A stretch of DNA of 64,000 nucleotides from Comamonas odontotermitis (GTDB taxonomy: Bacteria; Pseudomonadota; Gammaproteobacteria; Burkholderiales; Burkholderiaceae_C): the NCBI RefSeq assembly GCF_014207855.1, contig NZ_JACHKZ010000001.1, positions 62,001 through 126,000 on the forward strand, given 5' to 3'. This document shows positions 17,210 through 26,627 of the stretch, one piece after another (position 1 is the first letter of the stretch; each line of letters opens with the position of its first letter). A program made the position numbers and the translations under genes. A model generated the notes under the pieces. The model worked only from the letters and a program-made list of their open reading frames with translations, had not been told where the DNA came from and did not search any database.

Positions 17210-17839
17210 TCAAAAAGGCTGTAAGCGCACGGCGCTGTGCCAGGCTTGGGCCAGCCGCTCTGCCCCCCCGAAGGAACGCGGGCCTGAGCGGGCAGCGGGT
17301 TCGCAATCGACCAGAATGTGCGAAAGCGCAGGTGCGCTATCCTGTACCAAGGACAGCACATCGGCGCTGCGAAAATCGCTCAGCACCCAAAAATGCGGGC
17401 GCGCCTCGGGCCGCTTGGCCACGAGCGCCCAGGCCGCATGAAAGGCCAGCGCCAAGGGCGTACCACCTCCTCCCGGCAACGGCTCGATCAATCCTGCATT
17501 CCACTGCGGTGCCCTGCCCGGCAACAGCTTCCACTGCAACTGCCCTGCGCCAAAGCACAACAACGCCACCGGCACGCGCTGCAGATAGGCCCAGCGCAGC
17601 CATTGCAGCAGCACGCCCTTGGCTTTTGCGAAAGCACCGCTCTCCAGCATTGAGGCCGAGCAATCCAGGGCAAACACATGCAGCGCCTGAGGCTGGCCCA
17701 GGCTCCGGCGCCAGCGCAGATGCTCGCTTGTCAGCGGCTGACCCTGGCGAGCACGCAATATCGCAGGCCAATCCAGCACAGCCCCCAGCTCGCGCTGCGC
17801 CACGGGCTGCGCATGGCCAGCGAGTGCGGCACTGGCCAT
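17210..17839 (-). CDS. VWA-domain protein, ChlD/CobT-like chelatase subunit
   Basis: A von Willebrand factor A domain protein of 209 residues. The metal-ion-dependent adhesion site is visible as ALDCSASM (DxSxS), with the later Thr in GGGGTPLALA and an Asp in VLSDFRSADVL. It resembles the C-terminal VWA part of magnesium chelatase subunit D and of CobT, without their AAA part. It follows the ChlI-like gene by 44 bases and is the last gene of the B12 unit. Several bacteria lacking CobS/CobT are thought to use ChlI/ChlD-like partners with CobN, which fits here. ATG 17839 was chosen because upstream codons in this frame lie inside the ChlI-like gene. Confidence 0.82.
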   Translation of the reverse strand: MASAALAGHAQPVAQRELGAVLDWPAILRARQGQPLTSEHLRWRRSLGQPQALHVFALDCSASMLESGAFAKAKGVLLQWLRWAYLQRVPVALLCFGAGQLQWKLLPGRAPQWNAGLIEPLPGGGGTPLALAFHAAWALVAKRPEARPHFWVLSDFRSADVLSLVQDSAPALSHILVDCEPAARSGPRSFGGAERLAQAWHSAVRLQPF

Positions 17840-17883
17840 GGCTGCCGATGCCTGCCCCCGACCGGGGCGGTATGCCGATGGCG

Positions 17884-19050
17884 TCAGCGCGGCAGGCCGG
17901 GGGCGCGGGCTTTTTTTGCGGCCAGGGCCTCCATGGCGGCCTGCGCCAGCGCATCTGCCTGCAGCGCACTGACAGGTGCGCTGGCCATGGGCCGGGGCGC
18001 ACCCCAATCGGGTGGCGGCTGCTCCAGCTCCTGCGCCGGGGGGTTGCTCTGTCTTGGGCTGGTGGATTGAGCCGGCGGTGCCGATGGTTCAGGCACCGCT
18101 TCCGCAAGCGCTGGTAATGGCTCGGGTAATGGCTCAGACACCGGCGCGGAAGCAGGCAATGAAGGCAGGGCCTGCCGTTGCGCGGCATCACCGGACGTCT
18201 GGTTTGCCCGGTGCAGCAGCACCAATGGCGCCACCTCGGCCACATGGTGGCTTTCGATGGCGTCGCTGCCCTCCCAGGCGGCCAGCGCGCGCGCCGCACG
18301 CAGCATCACCAGATCGGCGCGCAGGCCATCCACGCAGGCGGCAATGCACTGGCGCGCCACTTCCTCATGTACCGCATCGCTCCATGGCAGCTCGGCCGCC
18401 TTGGCGCAACGCGTGCGAGCTTGCTGCAGGCGTTCGGCCATAGGGGCCTGCTGGGTGGCATGCGCCGCCACAAAACCGGCAGGATCGAGATCAAAGCGCA
18501 GCCGCGCCTTGACGATGGCGCTGCGCAGCGCAGGGTCCTGCGCATTTGCCAGTTGCACGCACAGGCCCAGACGGTCCAGCAATTGCGGGCGCAACATGCC
18601 CTCTTCGGGGTTCATGGTGCCTATCAGCACAAAGCGCGCCGCATGGCCATGCGAGATGCCATCGCGCTCCACGCGGGTCACGCCGGAGGCCGCCACGTCC
18701 AGCAGCACATCGACGATGGCGTCGGGCAACAGATTGATCTCGTCAACATATAGAACACCGCCATGCGCCCTGGCCAGCAAACCGGGAGCAAAAGCCACTT
18801 CGTTGCCCGACAGCGCCTTTGACAGATCAAGACTGCCCACCACATGCTCGATGGACGCCCCCAGCGGCAAGGTAACAAAGGGCGCGGGCGCCAGCAGATC
18901 GGCCAGCGCGCGCGCCGCCGTCGATTTGGCCGTGCCGCGCGGCCCCTGGATCAGCACGCCGCCCAGCGCGGGCTCGATGGCCGCGAGCAGCAGGGCCTGC
19001 ACCAGCTGCGGCTGACCCCGGATCGCAGACAAAGGAAATGTCGGTGTCAT
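17884..19050 (-). CDS. AAA+ ATPase, ChlI/CobS-like chelatase subunit
   Basis: A 388-residue AAA+ ATPase of the magnesium-chelatase I type. Walker A is GPRGTAKST (about 36-44) and Walker B is GVLYVDEINLL (about 98-108); sensor-like residues occur in IGTMNPEEGMLRPQLLDRL. The C-terminal about 90 residues are rich in Pro, Ala, Ser and Glu, a flexible tail not typical of ChlI. The ATG overlaps the cobN stop (ATGA), so it is coupled to CobN. The expected role is to drive ATP-dependent cobalt insertion by CobN together with the VWA subunit. Generic MoxR-like chaperone is the alternative, but position argues for the chelatase. Confidence 0.87.
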   Translation of the reverse strand: MTPTFPLSAIRGQPQLVQALLLAAIEPALGGVLIQGPRGTAKSTAARALADLLAPAPFVTLPLGASIEHVVGSLDLSKALSGNEVAFAPGLLARAHGGVLYVDEINLLPDAIVDVLLDVAASGVTRVERDGISHGHAARFVLIGTMNPEEGMLRPQLLDRLGLCVQLANAQDPALRSAIVKARLRFDLDPAGFVAAHATQQAPMAERLQQARTRCAKAAELPWSDAVHEEVARQCIAACVDGLRADLVMLRAARALAAWEGSDAIESHHVAEVAPLVLLHRANQTSGDAAQRQALPSLPASAPVSEPLPEPLPALAEAVPEPSAPPAQSTSPRQSNPPAQELEQPPPDWGAPRPMASAPVSALQADALAQAAMEALAAKKARAPGLPR

Positions 19051-22000
19051 TGCGGTACCCGTCCTTCCATGAATTCCTCCTGCGTCAGCATGTGTGCCAG
19101 CAGCGCATCGTGCAGCGCGCCGGGTTGCGCCCACATGCCACGGTCAATGGCTTCAAGCAACCGCCCCACAATATCGCTCAGCGCCTGGGGATTGTGATCG
19201 CGCAGGAATTGCCGCACGCTCTCGTTCTGCACATAGGCTTCGGTGACCAAGGCATAGTGCACGTCTGACACCAGTTGTGTGGTGGCATCGAAGCCAAACA
19301 GATAGTCCACCGTCGCCGCCATCTCGAATGCCCCCTTGTAGCCGTGGCGCATGGCGCCCGCGATCCACTTGGGGTTGGTGACGCGGGCACGCACCACGCG
19401 GCCGATCTCTTCGGCGAGCGACCGGATCCTGGCCGATTGCGGATTTCCGTGGTCGCCATGGTAGACGGCCGGCTCGCCACCGCCCAGATGGCGCACGGCG
19501 GCGACCATGCCGCCCTGGTGCTGGTAGTACTCGCTGGAGTCCAACAGATCGTGCTCGCGGCTGTCCTGGTTCTGCAGCACCACATCCAACCCCTGCATGC
19601 GGCGCTCCAGCGCCTGGCGTGCCGGAATCCCATCGGCCTGCTGGCCGTAGGCAAATGCGCCCCAGTGCAGGTAGTGACGTGCAAAGTCGCCCGCATCGCT
19701 CCACTGGCCCGAACGCAGCAGCTCGTGCATGCTGGCACCATAGCTGCCCGCAGGCGCACCAAATACGCGCCACAAGGCCTGCTCGCGGGCCTGGGCTTCG
19801 TCCATGCCCTGCGCCACCCATGTGGCAGCATCGCGCAGCACGCGGGCGCGAATGGGGTTGTCTTCGGCGTCCTCGTCCTGCGCTGCCACGGCGCGCACCG
19901 CAGCGTCGAACATCTGCACGACGCCAGGAAACGCGTCGCGGAAAAATCCGCTGATGCGCAGCGTCACATCCACACGCGGACGGCGCAGGCCCACGCGCGG
20001 GATGAGCTCGAAATCCACCACCCGCTGGCTGCCTGGCGCCCATTTGGGGCGCACGCCAATCAATGCAAAAGCCTGGGCGATATCATCGCCACCCGTGCGC
20101 ATGGTGGCCGTGCCCCAGACCGAAATGCCAATGGCGGCAGGGTACTCGCCATGCTCCTGCAGGTAGCGCGCAATCAACCGCTCGCTGGCCTGCTGGCCCA
20201 GCGCCCATGCCGTCTGCGTGGGGATGGCGCGCGTATCCACGGTGTAGAAATTGCGCCCCGTGGGCAAGGTATCGCAGCGCCCACGCGAAGGCGAGCCACT
20301 GGGCCCCGGTGGCACAAAGCGCCCCTGCAGCGCGCGCGAAAATTGACGCAGTTCTTCCCTTCCACATGCATCGAGCGCGGGCGCGATCTGCTCGTGGATG
20401 CGCGCTAGCACATGCTGCGTCTGCGGCCAACCATGGGCTACCTCTGGATCCTGCAGCACGCGCAGCGCCAGCAGCTCCAGGCGCTCGCGCGTGTCGCCGC
20501 CATGGCGCCAGAGGCTTGCATCCAGATCGGCCAGCACCTGCGGGCGCGGCCCATTCCATGCGGCAGCAGCATCCATGTCGAGCGGATTCCAGTCGCAATC
20601 CGGCAGCAGATCGGCAGCCAGCGCGTTGAGTAAACCTTGCTCTCCCGGTGCCGGGTAGCGCGCAAGCGCCAGCAGGGTGCTGTCGCGCAATGCTCCTTTG
20701 GGTGAGCTGCCGAAGATGTGCAGCCCGTCACGAATCTGGGTTTCCTTGAGCTCGCACAGATATGCATCGATGCGCTCCAGCAACTGTTCATCCTGCTCAC
20801 CCGGCCCGGCTGATGCCCCGAGTTCGCGCAGCAAATCCTGGCTGCGGGCAGTCTCCAGAATCTGGCTGCGCAGCATGGCGGCGCGGCGCTGGTCCACCAG
20901 GAGCGCGTCGTAGTATTCGTCCACCAACCGCTCCAGCTCCTGCATGGGGCCATGGTTTTCGGCGCGTGAGAGCGGTGGCATCAAGTGGTCGATGATGACG
21001 GCCTGGCTGCGGCGCTTGGCCTGCGCGCCTTCACCAGGGTCGTTGACGATGAACGGATAGACATGGGGCATCGGCCCCAGAATGGCATCAGGCCAGCACT
21101 GCTGCGACAAGGCCAGACTCTTGCCCGGCAGCCACTCCAGGTTGCCGTGCTTGCCCACATGCACCAAGGCGTCAACCGCAAACCCATCGCGCAGCCAGAA
21201 ATAGAAGGCCAGGTAATGGTGCGGCGGCACCAGATCAGCGTCGTGGTACTGCGCGTAATCGTTGCTGCCATCAAGCGAGCGCGCGGGCTGGATGCCGACG
21301 AACACATGGCCCAGTTGCACCCCGGCAACCATGAACCAGCCATCACGCAGCATCGGATCCCGCTCGGGCGCGCCCCACCGCTGGGCGATGGCATCGGCCA
21401 TGGCCTCGGGCAGCAGCGCCAGGCGCTGGCGGTAGGCCTGCAGCGAGTAGCCCTGGTGTGCACGGCGCAACGGCCACTTGGCAGGGTCATTGGCAATGCC
21501 TTGCTGCAGGCGCTCCATCAGGGCCAGACCGTCTGCGGGCTGATCAGCAGGATCGCCGAGATTCCAACCATCACGCGCCAGTTGGGCCAGCAGCGCGATC
21601 ACCGATGCGGGCGTATCCAGCCCCACGCCACTGCCGATGCGCGCCTCGCTGCCAGGGTAATTGGCCAGCACCAGTGCGACACGCTTGTCGGCAGCGGGCT
21701 TGCGGCGCAGCGTGCACCAGCGCCGAGCCAATTCGGCCACCCACTGCACCCGGTCGGGCTCTGCCTGGTAGGCCACCACATCGGTCTGCGTCAGCTCGCA
21801 GCGGTGAGCCAGCCCTTTGAAACTCATGGCGCGCGTCATGATGCGGCCATCCATCTCGGGCAACACCACCTGCATGGCAATATCGCGCGGGCGCAGGCCC
21901 TGGTGGTCGGCCAGCCAGTCGTCGCGGTTGGCGCCACTGGCAATCACCTGCAGCACCGGAATGTCACCCGCGAGTGCATCAGCCTCTGTGCCCACACGCG

Positions 22001-22886
22001 CATGCTCGCCCAGCGCAGCAAACGCAGTGGTGTTGAGGATGAGCTGCACGCCATGGGTCGTGCACAGCGCCCGCAGGGTTTGCAGGCACAGCGCGTCCTT
22101 CAGCGATTCGAGGGCCAGCGGCAGTGGGTTCAATCCCTGGGCCAGCAGCGCCTCTGCCATGGCATCGAAGGCATCCGTATTGGCCGCCAGCAGGTGCGAG
22201 CGGTAGAACACGAGCATGACCACCGGCGCGCCCGGCACCCAATGTGCCTGCAGATCATCCAGGCCAGCGATGTGACCCAGGCCTGGTCTGCCGTGGCCCG
22301 GCTCAGCGCTCGCCCACGCCATGGGCACATGCACGGCCACGGGTGGCAGCACACGCACCGGCGCAGCGTCCATGGCGTTGCCCAGGCCCCAGGCTGCGCC
22401 CATGCGCAAGAACTCGCGTGCATTGGCGAGCCCCCCCGCGCGCAGGTACTGCCACAGCATGCGGCTTTGCGCGGGAGCCAGTGTGCCCTTGGCCAATAGC
22501 TCGGCATCCTCCTGGCTGTCTCCCGAGAACATGGCCAGTTGCTGCCCACGCTGCAGTGCAAGCTTGCGCAGTTGTTCGATGCCATAGGGCCATGCCGATT
22601 CGGCGCCCAAGTGATCGACGATGACCAGCCGGGCATGCTGCAGCACCTCGTCGATGTACAGATCCAGCGATGCACTCTGGCGCAGGTGCAGCAGGTTCGC
22701 CAGGCGCAAGGTGGGAACGGCCCCAGGCGCTTCAGACTGTTGCCACAGCCGGTAGGCGTCGGCCAGCAGGGACAGCGTGGTGTCGGCCGAGCTGAGTACC
22801 ACCATTTCGGCGGGCGTCTGGTCCAGCCGGGTGATGATGCTGTCGTCTTCGACAAAACCGCCCGGGCGGGTGCTGAGCAAGTGCAT
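19047..22886 (-). CDS. cobN: Cobaltochelatase subunit CobN
   Basis: Large catalytic subunit of the aerobic, ATP-dependent cobaltochelatase, which inserts cobalt into hydrogenobyrinic acid a,c-diamide in the cytoplasm. The length is 1279 residues, normal for the family. Conserved blocks of CobN/BchH proteins are present, among them HVGKHGNLEWLPGKS (about residue 575-590), YPFIVNDPGEGAQAKRR and, near the C-terminus, YYQHQGGMVAAVRHLGG. It starts three bases after cobW and overlaps the ChlI-like gene at its end. No other corrin-ring synthesis genes are in the window, so either they lie elsewhere or the complex serves a salvage role. Confidence 0.95.
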   Translation of the reverse strand: MHLLSTRPGGFVEDDSIITRLDQTPAEMVVLSSADTTLSLLADAYRLWQQSEAPGAVPTLRLANLLHLRQSASLDLYIDEVLQHARLVIVDHLGAESAWPYGIEQLRKLALQRGQQLAMFSGDSQEDAELLAKGTLAPAQSRMLWQYLRAGGLANAREFLRMGAAWGLGNAMDAAPVRVLPPVAVHVPMAWASAEPGHGRPGLGHIAGLDDLQAHWVPGAPVVMLVFYRSHLLAANTDAFDAMAEALLAQGLNPLPLALESLKDALCLQTLRALCTTHGVQLILNTTAFAALGEHARVGTEADALAGDIPVLQVIASGANRDDWLADHQGLRPRDIAMQVVLPEMDGRIMTRAMSFKGLAHRCELTQTDVVAYQAEPDRVQWVAELARRWCTLRRKPAADKRVALVLANYPGSEARIGSGVGLDTPASVIALLAQLARDGWNLGDPADQPADGLALMERLQQGIANDPAKWPLRRAHQGYSLQAYRQRLALLPEAMADAIAQRWGAPERDPMLRDGWFMVAGVQLGHVFVGIQPARSLDGSNDYAQYHDADLVPPHHYLAFYFWLRDGFAVDALVHVGKHGNLEWLPGKSLALSQQCWPDAILGPMPHVYPFIVNDPGEGAQAKRRSQAVIIDHLMPPLSRAENHGPMQELERLVDEYYDALLVDQRRAAMLRSQILETARSQDLLRELGASAGPGEQDEQLLERIDAYLCELKETQIRDGLHIFGSSPKGALRDSTLLALARYPAPGEQGLLNALAADLLPDCDWNPLDMDAAAAWNGPRPQVLADLDASLWRHGGDTRERLELLALRVLQDPEVAHGWPQTQHVLARIHEQIAPALDACGREELRQFSRALQGRFVPPGPSGSPSRGRCDTLPTGRNFYTVDTRAIPTQTAWALGQQASERLIARYLQEHGEYPAAIGISVWGTATMRTGGDDIAQAFALIGVRPKWAPGSQRVVDFELIPRVGLRRPRVDVTLRISGFFRDAFPGVVQMFDAAVRAVAAQDEDAEDNPIRARVLRDAATWVAQGMDEAQAREQALWRVFGAPAGSYGASMHELLRSGQWSDAGDFARHYLHWGAFAYGQQADGIPARQALERRMQGLDVVLQNQDSREHDLLDSSEYYQHQGGMVAAVRHLGGGEPAVYHGDHGNPQSARIRSLAEEIGRVVRARVTNPKWIAGAMRHGYKGAFEMAATVDYLFGFDATTQLVSDVHYALVTEAYVQNESVRQFLRDHNPQALSDIVGRLLEAIDRGMWAQPGALHDALLAHMLTQEEFMEGRVPQ

Positions 22887-22889
22887 GGT

Positions 22890-23945
22890 TCAGACTTCCG
22901 CCGCAGCCAGCGCCGTGCGCAGCGGCGCTGCATCCAGTCCCTTGCCGATGAACACCAGCCGCGTTGCCTGGGCTTCGCCATCCCTCCAGGCACGATCGAA
23001 GTAAGCGTCAAAACGCCGCCCCACGCCCTGCACCAGTAGCCGCATTTTCTTGCCCGGCAGCGCAGCAAAGCCTTTGACGCGCAGCACAGCGTGCTGCTGC
23101 ACGATGTCCTGCAGCGCCTGCATCAGGCGTTCGCGGTCCACGGCCCCCAGGTCGATGAACAGCGAATCGAAGTCGTCATGGTCATGTTCCTCGTCGTGGT
23201 CATGGTTGGAATGCCTGGCATCGATATGGGCTTCTGCCGCGCGCTGCTGGCCCAGCAGCACAGACAGCGGCACGCTGCCCTGCACGGCCTCCACCATTTT
23301 GACTTCTGGCGGCACCTCCTCGGCCACCAGGGCTCGCACCTGCGCCAACTCCTCCGGCGAGACCAGATCCGCCTTCGAGAGCACCACCAGGTCTGCCGCA
23401 GAGAGCTGGTCCTCGAACAACTCGTGCAGGCTGGCTTCGTGGTCGAGATTGGGATCGGCCAGGCGCTGCGCATCAACGGCATGTGGATCGTGGGCGAACT
23501 GGCCAGCCGCGGTTGCGGGAGCATCCACCACGGTCACCACTGAATCCACGGTGAAGACACTGGCAATCTCCGGCCACTGGAAAGCCTGCACCAACGGCTT
23601 GGGCAGGGCCAGCCCACTGGTCTCGATCAGCAGCACATCAATATCGGCGCGGCGCTCTGCCAATGCCTTCATCACCGGAAAGAACTCTTCCTGCACCGTG
23701 CAGCACATGCAGCCATTGGCCAGCTCGTAGATCTGGCCTTCGGGTGCGTCGGCACCGCCTTCGTCCTTGCAGCCGATGGCGCAGGTACGCAGGATTTCGC
23801 CGTCAATGCCCAGCTCGCCGAACTCGTTGACGATGACTGCCACGCGCAGCCCCTGGGCTTTTTCAAGGATATGGCGCATCAGCGTGGTCTTGCCGCTGCC
23901 CAGAAAGCCGGTGACGATGGTGGCGGGAATCTTGGTGGTTTGCAT
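22890..23945 (-). CDS. cobW: CobW-family GTPase
   Basis: G3E-type metal-handling GTPase of 351 residues. The P-loop is GFLGSGKTT near the N-terminus. The metal-binding CxCC motif is present as NGCMCCTVQEE. A G3E motif appears in NEFGELGIDGE and the guanine-specificity region in LSKADLV. A His/Asp-rich stretch (HSNHDHDEEHDHDDFD, about residue 255) may bind cobalt or zinc. The ATG at 23945 gives the canonical start before the P-loop. It is placed directly before cobN, where CobW is believed to deliver cobalt to the chelatase. An 84-base gap separates it from the upstream gene. Confidence 0.94.
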   Translation of the reverse strand: MQTTKIPATIVTGFLGSGKTTLMRHILEKAQGLRVAVIVNEFGELGIDGEILRTCAIGCKDEGGADAPEGQIYELANGCMCCTVQEEFFPVMKALAERRADIDVLLIETSGLALPKPLVQAFQWPEIASVFTVDSVVTVVDAPATAAGQFAHDPHAVDAQRLADPNLDHEASLHELFEDQLSAADLVVLSKADLVSPEELAQVRALVAEEVPPEVKMVEAVQGSVPLSVLLGQQRAAEAHIDARHSNHDHDEEHDHDDFDSLFIDLGAVDRERLMQALQDIVQQHAVLRVKGFAALPGKKMRLLVQGVGRRFDAYFDRAWRDGEAQATRLVFIGKGLDAAPLRTALAAAEV

Positions 23946-24029
23946 GGTGTGAACTCTTGGGGGTTGAGGTTGTAGAGCGGGTGGCACTCTATGGATGGGG
24001 GCTTCAAATGGTTTTTAAATGCTGACGCA

Positions 24030-24812
24030 TCAATCGCCAACCACTATGGTTTGATCAATCTGCGGAGGCCCATGCACGCGCAGCGTCGCATCCACTTTGC
24101 GCTGCAGCACATGGCGGGTCAGCACGTGGCGGATGCCGTCCGCATCCAGCGGCCCGTACCACACGCCTTCGGGGTAGACGATCATCAGCGGGCCATGGTT
24201 GCAGGGATACTGGCAGCTCGTCTGCAGCGGACGCACGCATTTTTTCAAGGCAGGCGTGTCATTGACGGTACTGGTGAGCGCAGGCCACAGCGCCACCGCA
24301 CCGGCTGCCGCACAGCGCGGCCCCATGCACCACAGCGCGTGGTGCGTGTGCTCCGGCACGCTGGACCAACCCTTGGGGTCGTGCTGCCAGTCTTCATCGC
24401 CAACCATGGCAGGCACATCGGGCTGGTGCACCAACGCCCTGCGCACAGCCAGGGCCAGCAGTGCAGGCAGCGGCACGGTCTGCGAAAGCGGATCGGCAAA
24501 GACGAGGCGAGGACCGCCATCACCCCGGCAGGCAAGCCAGCGCATGGCCACCTTGTGCAACCAGCGGCGCAGGGCGGCTTCGTCAGGCAGCATCAGCGGC
24601 ACGATGGCAATGGTCTGCGCACCTGCATCCGCACTGGCGGTGAGTGCCGCAGGCAGGTCGGGCTGCCAGCGATCGACGAAGGCGGGCAGCACCTGTACGC
24701 CCGGCCATTGCGCCAACAGCTGCCGCGCCAACTCCACCAACTCGCCGGTGGTCGATCTGGCGACACCGCCGCGCCCCAGCAGTACGATGGCAATGGATTC
24801 ATCCCTTGTCAT
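24030..24812 (-). CDS. CbiX-like domain fused to a [2Fe-2S] thioredoxin-fold ferredoxin domain
   Basis: A 260-residue two-domain protein. Residues 1 to about 130 resemble the CbiX/SirB chelatase fold, but the usual GHGSR near the N-terminus reads LGRGGVA and no second metal-site His is apparent, so the active site looks degenerate. Residues 150-260 carry four Cys in the pattern of thioredoxin-like [2Fe-2S] ferredoxins (CMGPRC at 162/167, SCQYPC at 200/204) followed by VYPEGVWYG. It overlaps the end of btuD by 14 bases. ATG 24818 is an alternative start. A role in cobalt or corrinoid redox handling is plausible; chelatase activity is doubtful. Confidence 0.83.
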   Translation of the reverse strand: MTRDESIAIVLLGRGGVARSTTGELVELARQLLAQWPGVQVLPAFVDRWQPDLPAALTASADAGAQTIAIVPLMLPDEAALRRWLHKVAMRWLACRGDGGPRLVFADPLSQTVPLPALLALAVRRALVHQPDVPAMVGDEDWQHDPKGWSSVPEHTHHALWCMGPRCAAAGAVALWPALTSTVNDTPALKKCVRPLQTSCQYPCNHGPLMIVYPEGVWYGPLDADGIRHVLTRHVLQRKVDATLRVHGPPQIDQTIVVGD

Positions 24813-25581
24813 GCTCATCCCACTCCATCCAATAGGCAATGCGCGGCCGACCGGTGGCCGGGTGGTCATCAATGGCGGCGCGAACGCCAAAAGCGCGCTC
24901 CAGTGCTTCGGGCGTGAGTACTTCGCGCGGCGGGCCGCTGGCCACCAACACGCCCTCGTGCATCAGGTACAGCCGATCACAGAACTGGGCGGCGATATTG
25001 AGGTCGTGCAGCACGACCAGCACCGTCAGCTGAAGGCTGCGTACCAGCCGCATCAGCTCCAGCTGGTAGCGGATGTCGAGGTGGTTGGTGGGCTCGTCAA
25101 GAAACAACAGCTGCGGCTGCTGCGCCAGCGCACGCGCCAGCAGCACCCGCTGGCGCTCGCCGCCGGAGAGCGTGGCCATGCTTTGCCCGGCCAGCTGCGC
25201 CGCGCCCACACGCTCCAGGCTTTCTCCTACGATGCACCTGTCCTGCTCGCTATCGGCGGCAAAGCGCCCTTGGTGCGGCAAGCGGCCCAGCATCACGGCT
25301 TCCTGCACGGTGCTGTCGAAGGCTGGCGTACTGCTTTGGGCCAGCACGGCGGCTTGCCGCGCAAACGCACGCGCATCCATCTGCCAGACATCCTGCCCCT
25401 CCAGCAGCACCTGGCCGCGGTGCGGCGGCAGCACGCGGTAGAGCATGCGCAGCAGCGTCGATTTGCCGCAGCCATTGGGGCCGATCAGGCCCACACACTC
25501 GCCTGTTCCCACCTGCAGCGCGGCATCCTGCACGATGGGGCGCTGACCCACGGCAAAGTGCAACCCTTGCGCCCGCAGCAT
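24799..25581 (-). CDS. btuD: ABC transporter ATPase, cobalamin/iron-siderophore type
   Basis: A 260-residue cytoplasmic nucleotide-binding subunit. Walker A is GPNGCGKST, the ABC signature LSGGERQR, Walker B LLFLDEPTNHLD and the switch His is in VVLHDLN. The start ATG shares one base with the btuC stop (TGATG), showing tight coupling. With the btuC- and btuF-like genes just upstream it forms a complete importer below a cobalamin riboswitch, so vitamin B12 or another corrinoid is the likely cargo. The FepC/FhuC/BtuD family cannot be separated by motif alone; context decides. Confidence 0.92.
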   Translation of the reverse strand: MLRAQGLHFAVGQRPIVQDAALQVGTGECVGLIGPNGCGKSTLLRMLYRVLPPHRGQVLLEGQDVWQMDARAFARQAAVLAQSSTPAFDSTVQEAVMLGRLPHQGRFAADSEQDRCIVGESLERVGAAQLAGQSMATLSGGERQRVLLARALAQQPQLLFLDEPTNHLDIRYQLELMRLVRSLQLTVLVVLHDLNIAAQFCDRLYLMHEGVLVASGPPREVLTPEALERAFGVRAAIDDHPATGRPRIAYWMEWDEHDKG

Positions 25582-26627
25582 CAGCCTTCCTCCCGCACGG
25601 CGCCGCGCCACAGCATAGCAATGAAGAACGGCCCGCCCACAAAGGCGGTAATGACACCAACCGGAATCTCCATGGGTGCAAACCATGTGCGTGCCGCGCC
25701 ATCGACCAGCACCAGGAACACTGCACCCATCAGCGCCGCAACAGGCAGCACGCGCCGGTGGTCGCTACCCACCAGCATGCGCGTGACATGCGGAATCACC
25801 AGCCCGACAAAGCCGATCGCGCCGCTCACCGCCACCATCGTTCCGGTGAGCAGCGACACCACAACAAACAATTGCCGGCGCAGCCGCTCGGCTGCCACAC
25901 CCAGCGTCGCGGCGGCCTCGTCACCCGCCAGCAGCGCATTCAGCGGCCGCGCCTGCGCCAGCAGCCACAGCATGCCTGCCAGCACCATGCCAGCGGGCAG
26001 ACCCAGCGCCTGCCACTGCGTGCCAGCCAGGCTGCCCAGCAGCCAGGTGAGCAGGGCATTGGCCAGGTCACGCTGGCCTGCGGTGAGGGTGACCAGACTG
26101 GTCAACCCGGTGAGCATGTAGCCCACGGCCACACCACTCAAGATGAGCCGCGCAGAAGGAATGCGCCCGCCCTGCCTTGCAAGCAGATAGACCAGCACAG
26201 TAGCCAGCAGCGCGCCAATGAATGCGCCCGCTGCCACCGCGTACAGCCCCACCGCGGCAAACACCCCCCAGGCCAGCACCGACACCGCCCCTACCGATGC
26301 GCCGGACGATACGCCCAGCATGTACGGATCGGCCAGCGGGTTGCGCACCATGGCCTGCATCACCACACCCACGATGGACAGCCCTGCCCCCACCAGAGCC
26401 GCCATCAGCACACGCGGCAGGCGGATCATCCAGACAATCTGGTGCTGTTGCATGCTCCAGTCCGGCGCCGCCGTCTGCATGCCCAGCGCCTGCGCCATCT
26501 GGTGCTGCACGATGGCCCAGACCTGCCCCATGCCCAGCTGCGCCGAGCCCCAGGTGACGCCGGCCAGCACCGCCAGGGTCAGCAGCACGGGCAGCACCAG
26601 CATCCAGGGCAAGGCCGAGGTCTTCAT
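25581..26627 (-). CDS. btuC: ABC transporter permease, FecCD/BtuC family
   Basis: Inner-membrane permease of 348 residues with about ten hydrophobic helices, as in BtuC. Family motifs include RLPRVLMAALVGAGLSIVG near the N-terminus, MVRNPLADPYMLGVSSGAS and GAIGFVGLVIPHVTRMLVG near the C-terminus. The ATG overlaps the btuF-like stop (ATGA) and the stop overlaps the btuD start. It should pair as a homodimer with two BtuD subunits to import corrinoids delivered by the periplasmic receptor. Confidence 0.93.
   Translation of the reverse strand: MKTSALPWMLVLPVLLTLAVLAGVTWGSAQLGMGQVWAIVQHQMAQALGMQTAAPDWSMQQHQIVWMIRLPRVLMAALVGAGLSIVGVVMQAMVRNPLADPYMLGVSSGASVGAVSVLAWGVFAAVGLYAVAAGAFIGALLATVLVYLLARQGGRIPSARLILSGVAVGYMLTGLTSLVTLTAGQRDLANALLTWLLGSLAGTQWQALGLPAGMVLAGMLWLLAQARPLNALLAGDEAAATLGVAAERLRRQLFVVVSLLTGTMVAVSGAIGFVGLVIPHVTRMLVGSDHRRVLPVAALMGAVFLVLVDGAARTWFAPMEIPVGVITAFVGGPFFIAMLWRGAVREEG

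Noticed and set aside
17884-19050. Assignment of the AAA+ gene as magnesium chelatase for chlorophyll synthesis
   Set aside because: It is coupled to cobN under a cobalamin riboswitch and no bch or chl pigment genes are present, so a cobalt chelatase role is more likely.
20985-22499. A 504-codon plus-strand frame inside cobN
   Set aside because: Shadow of cobN, with composition typical of antisense frames and no start signal.
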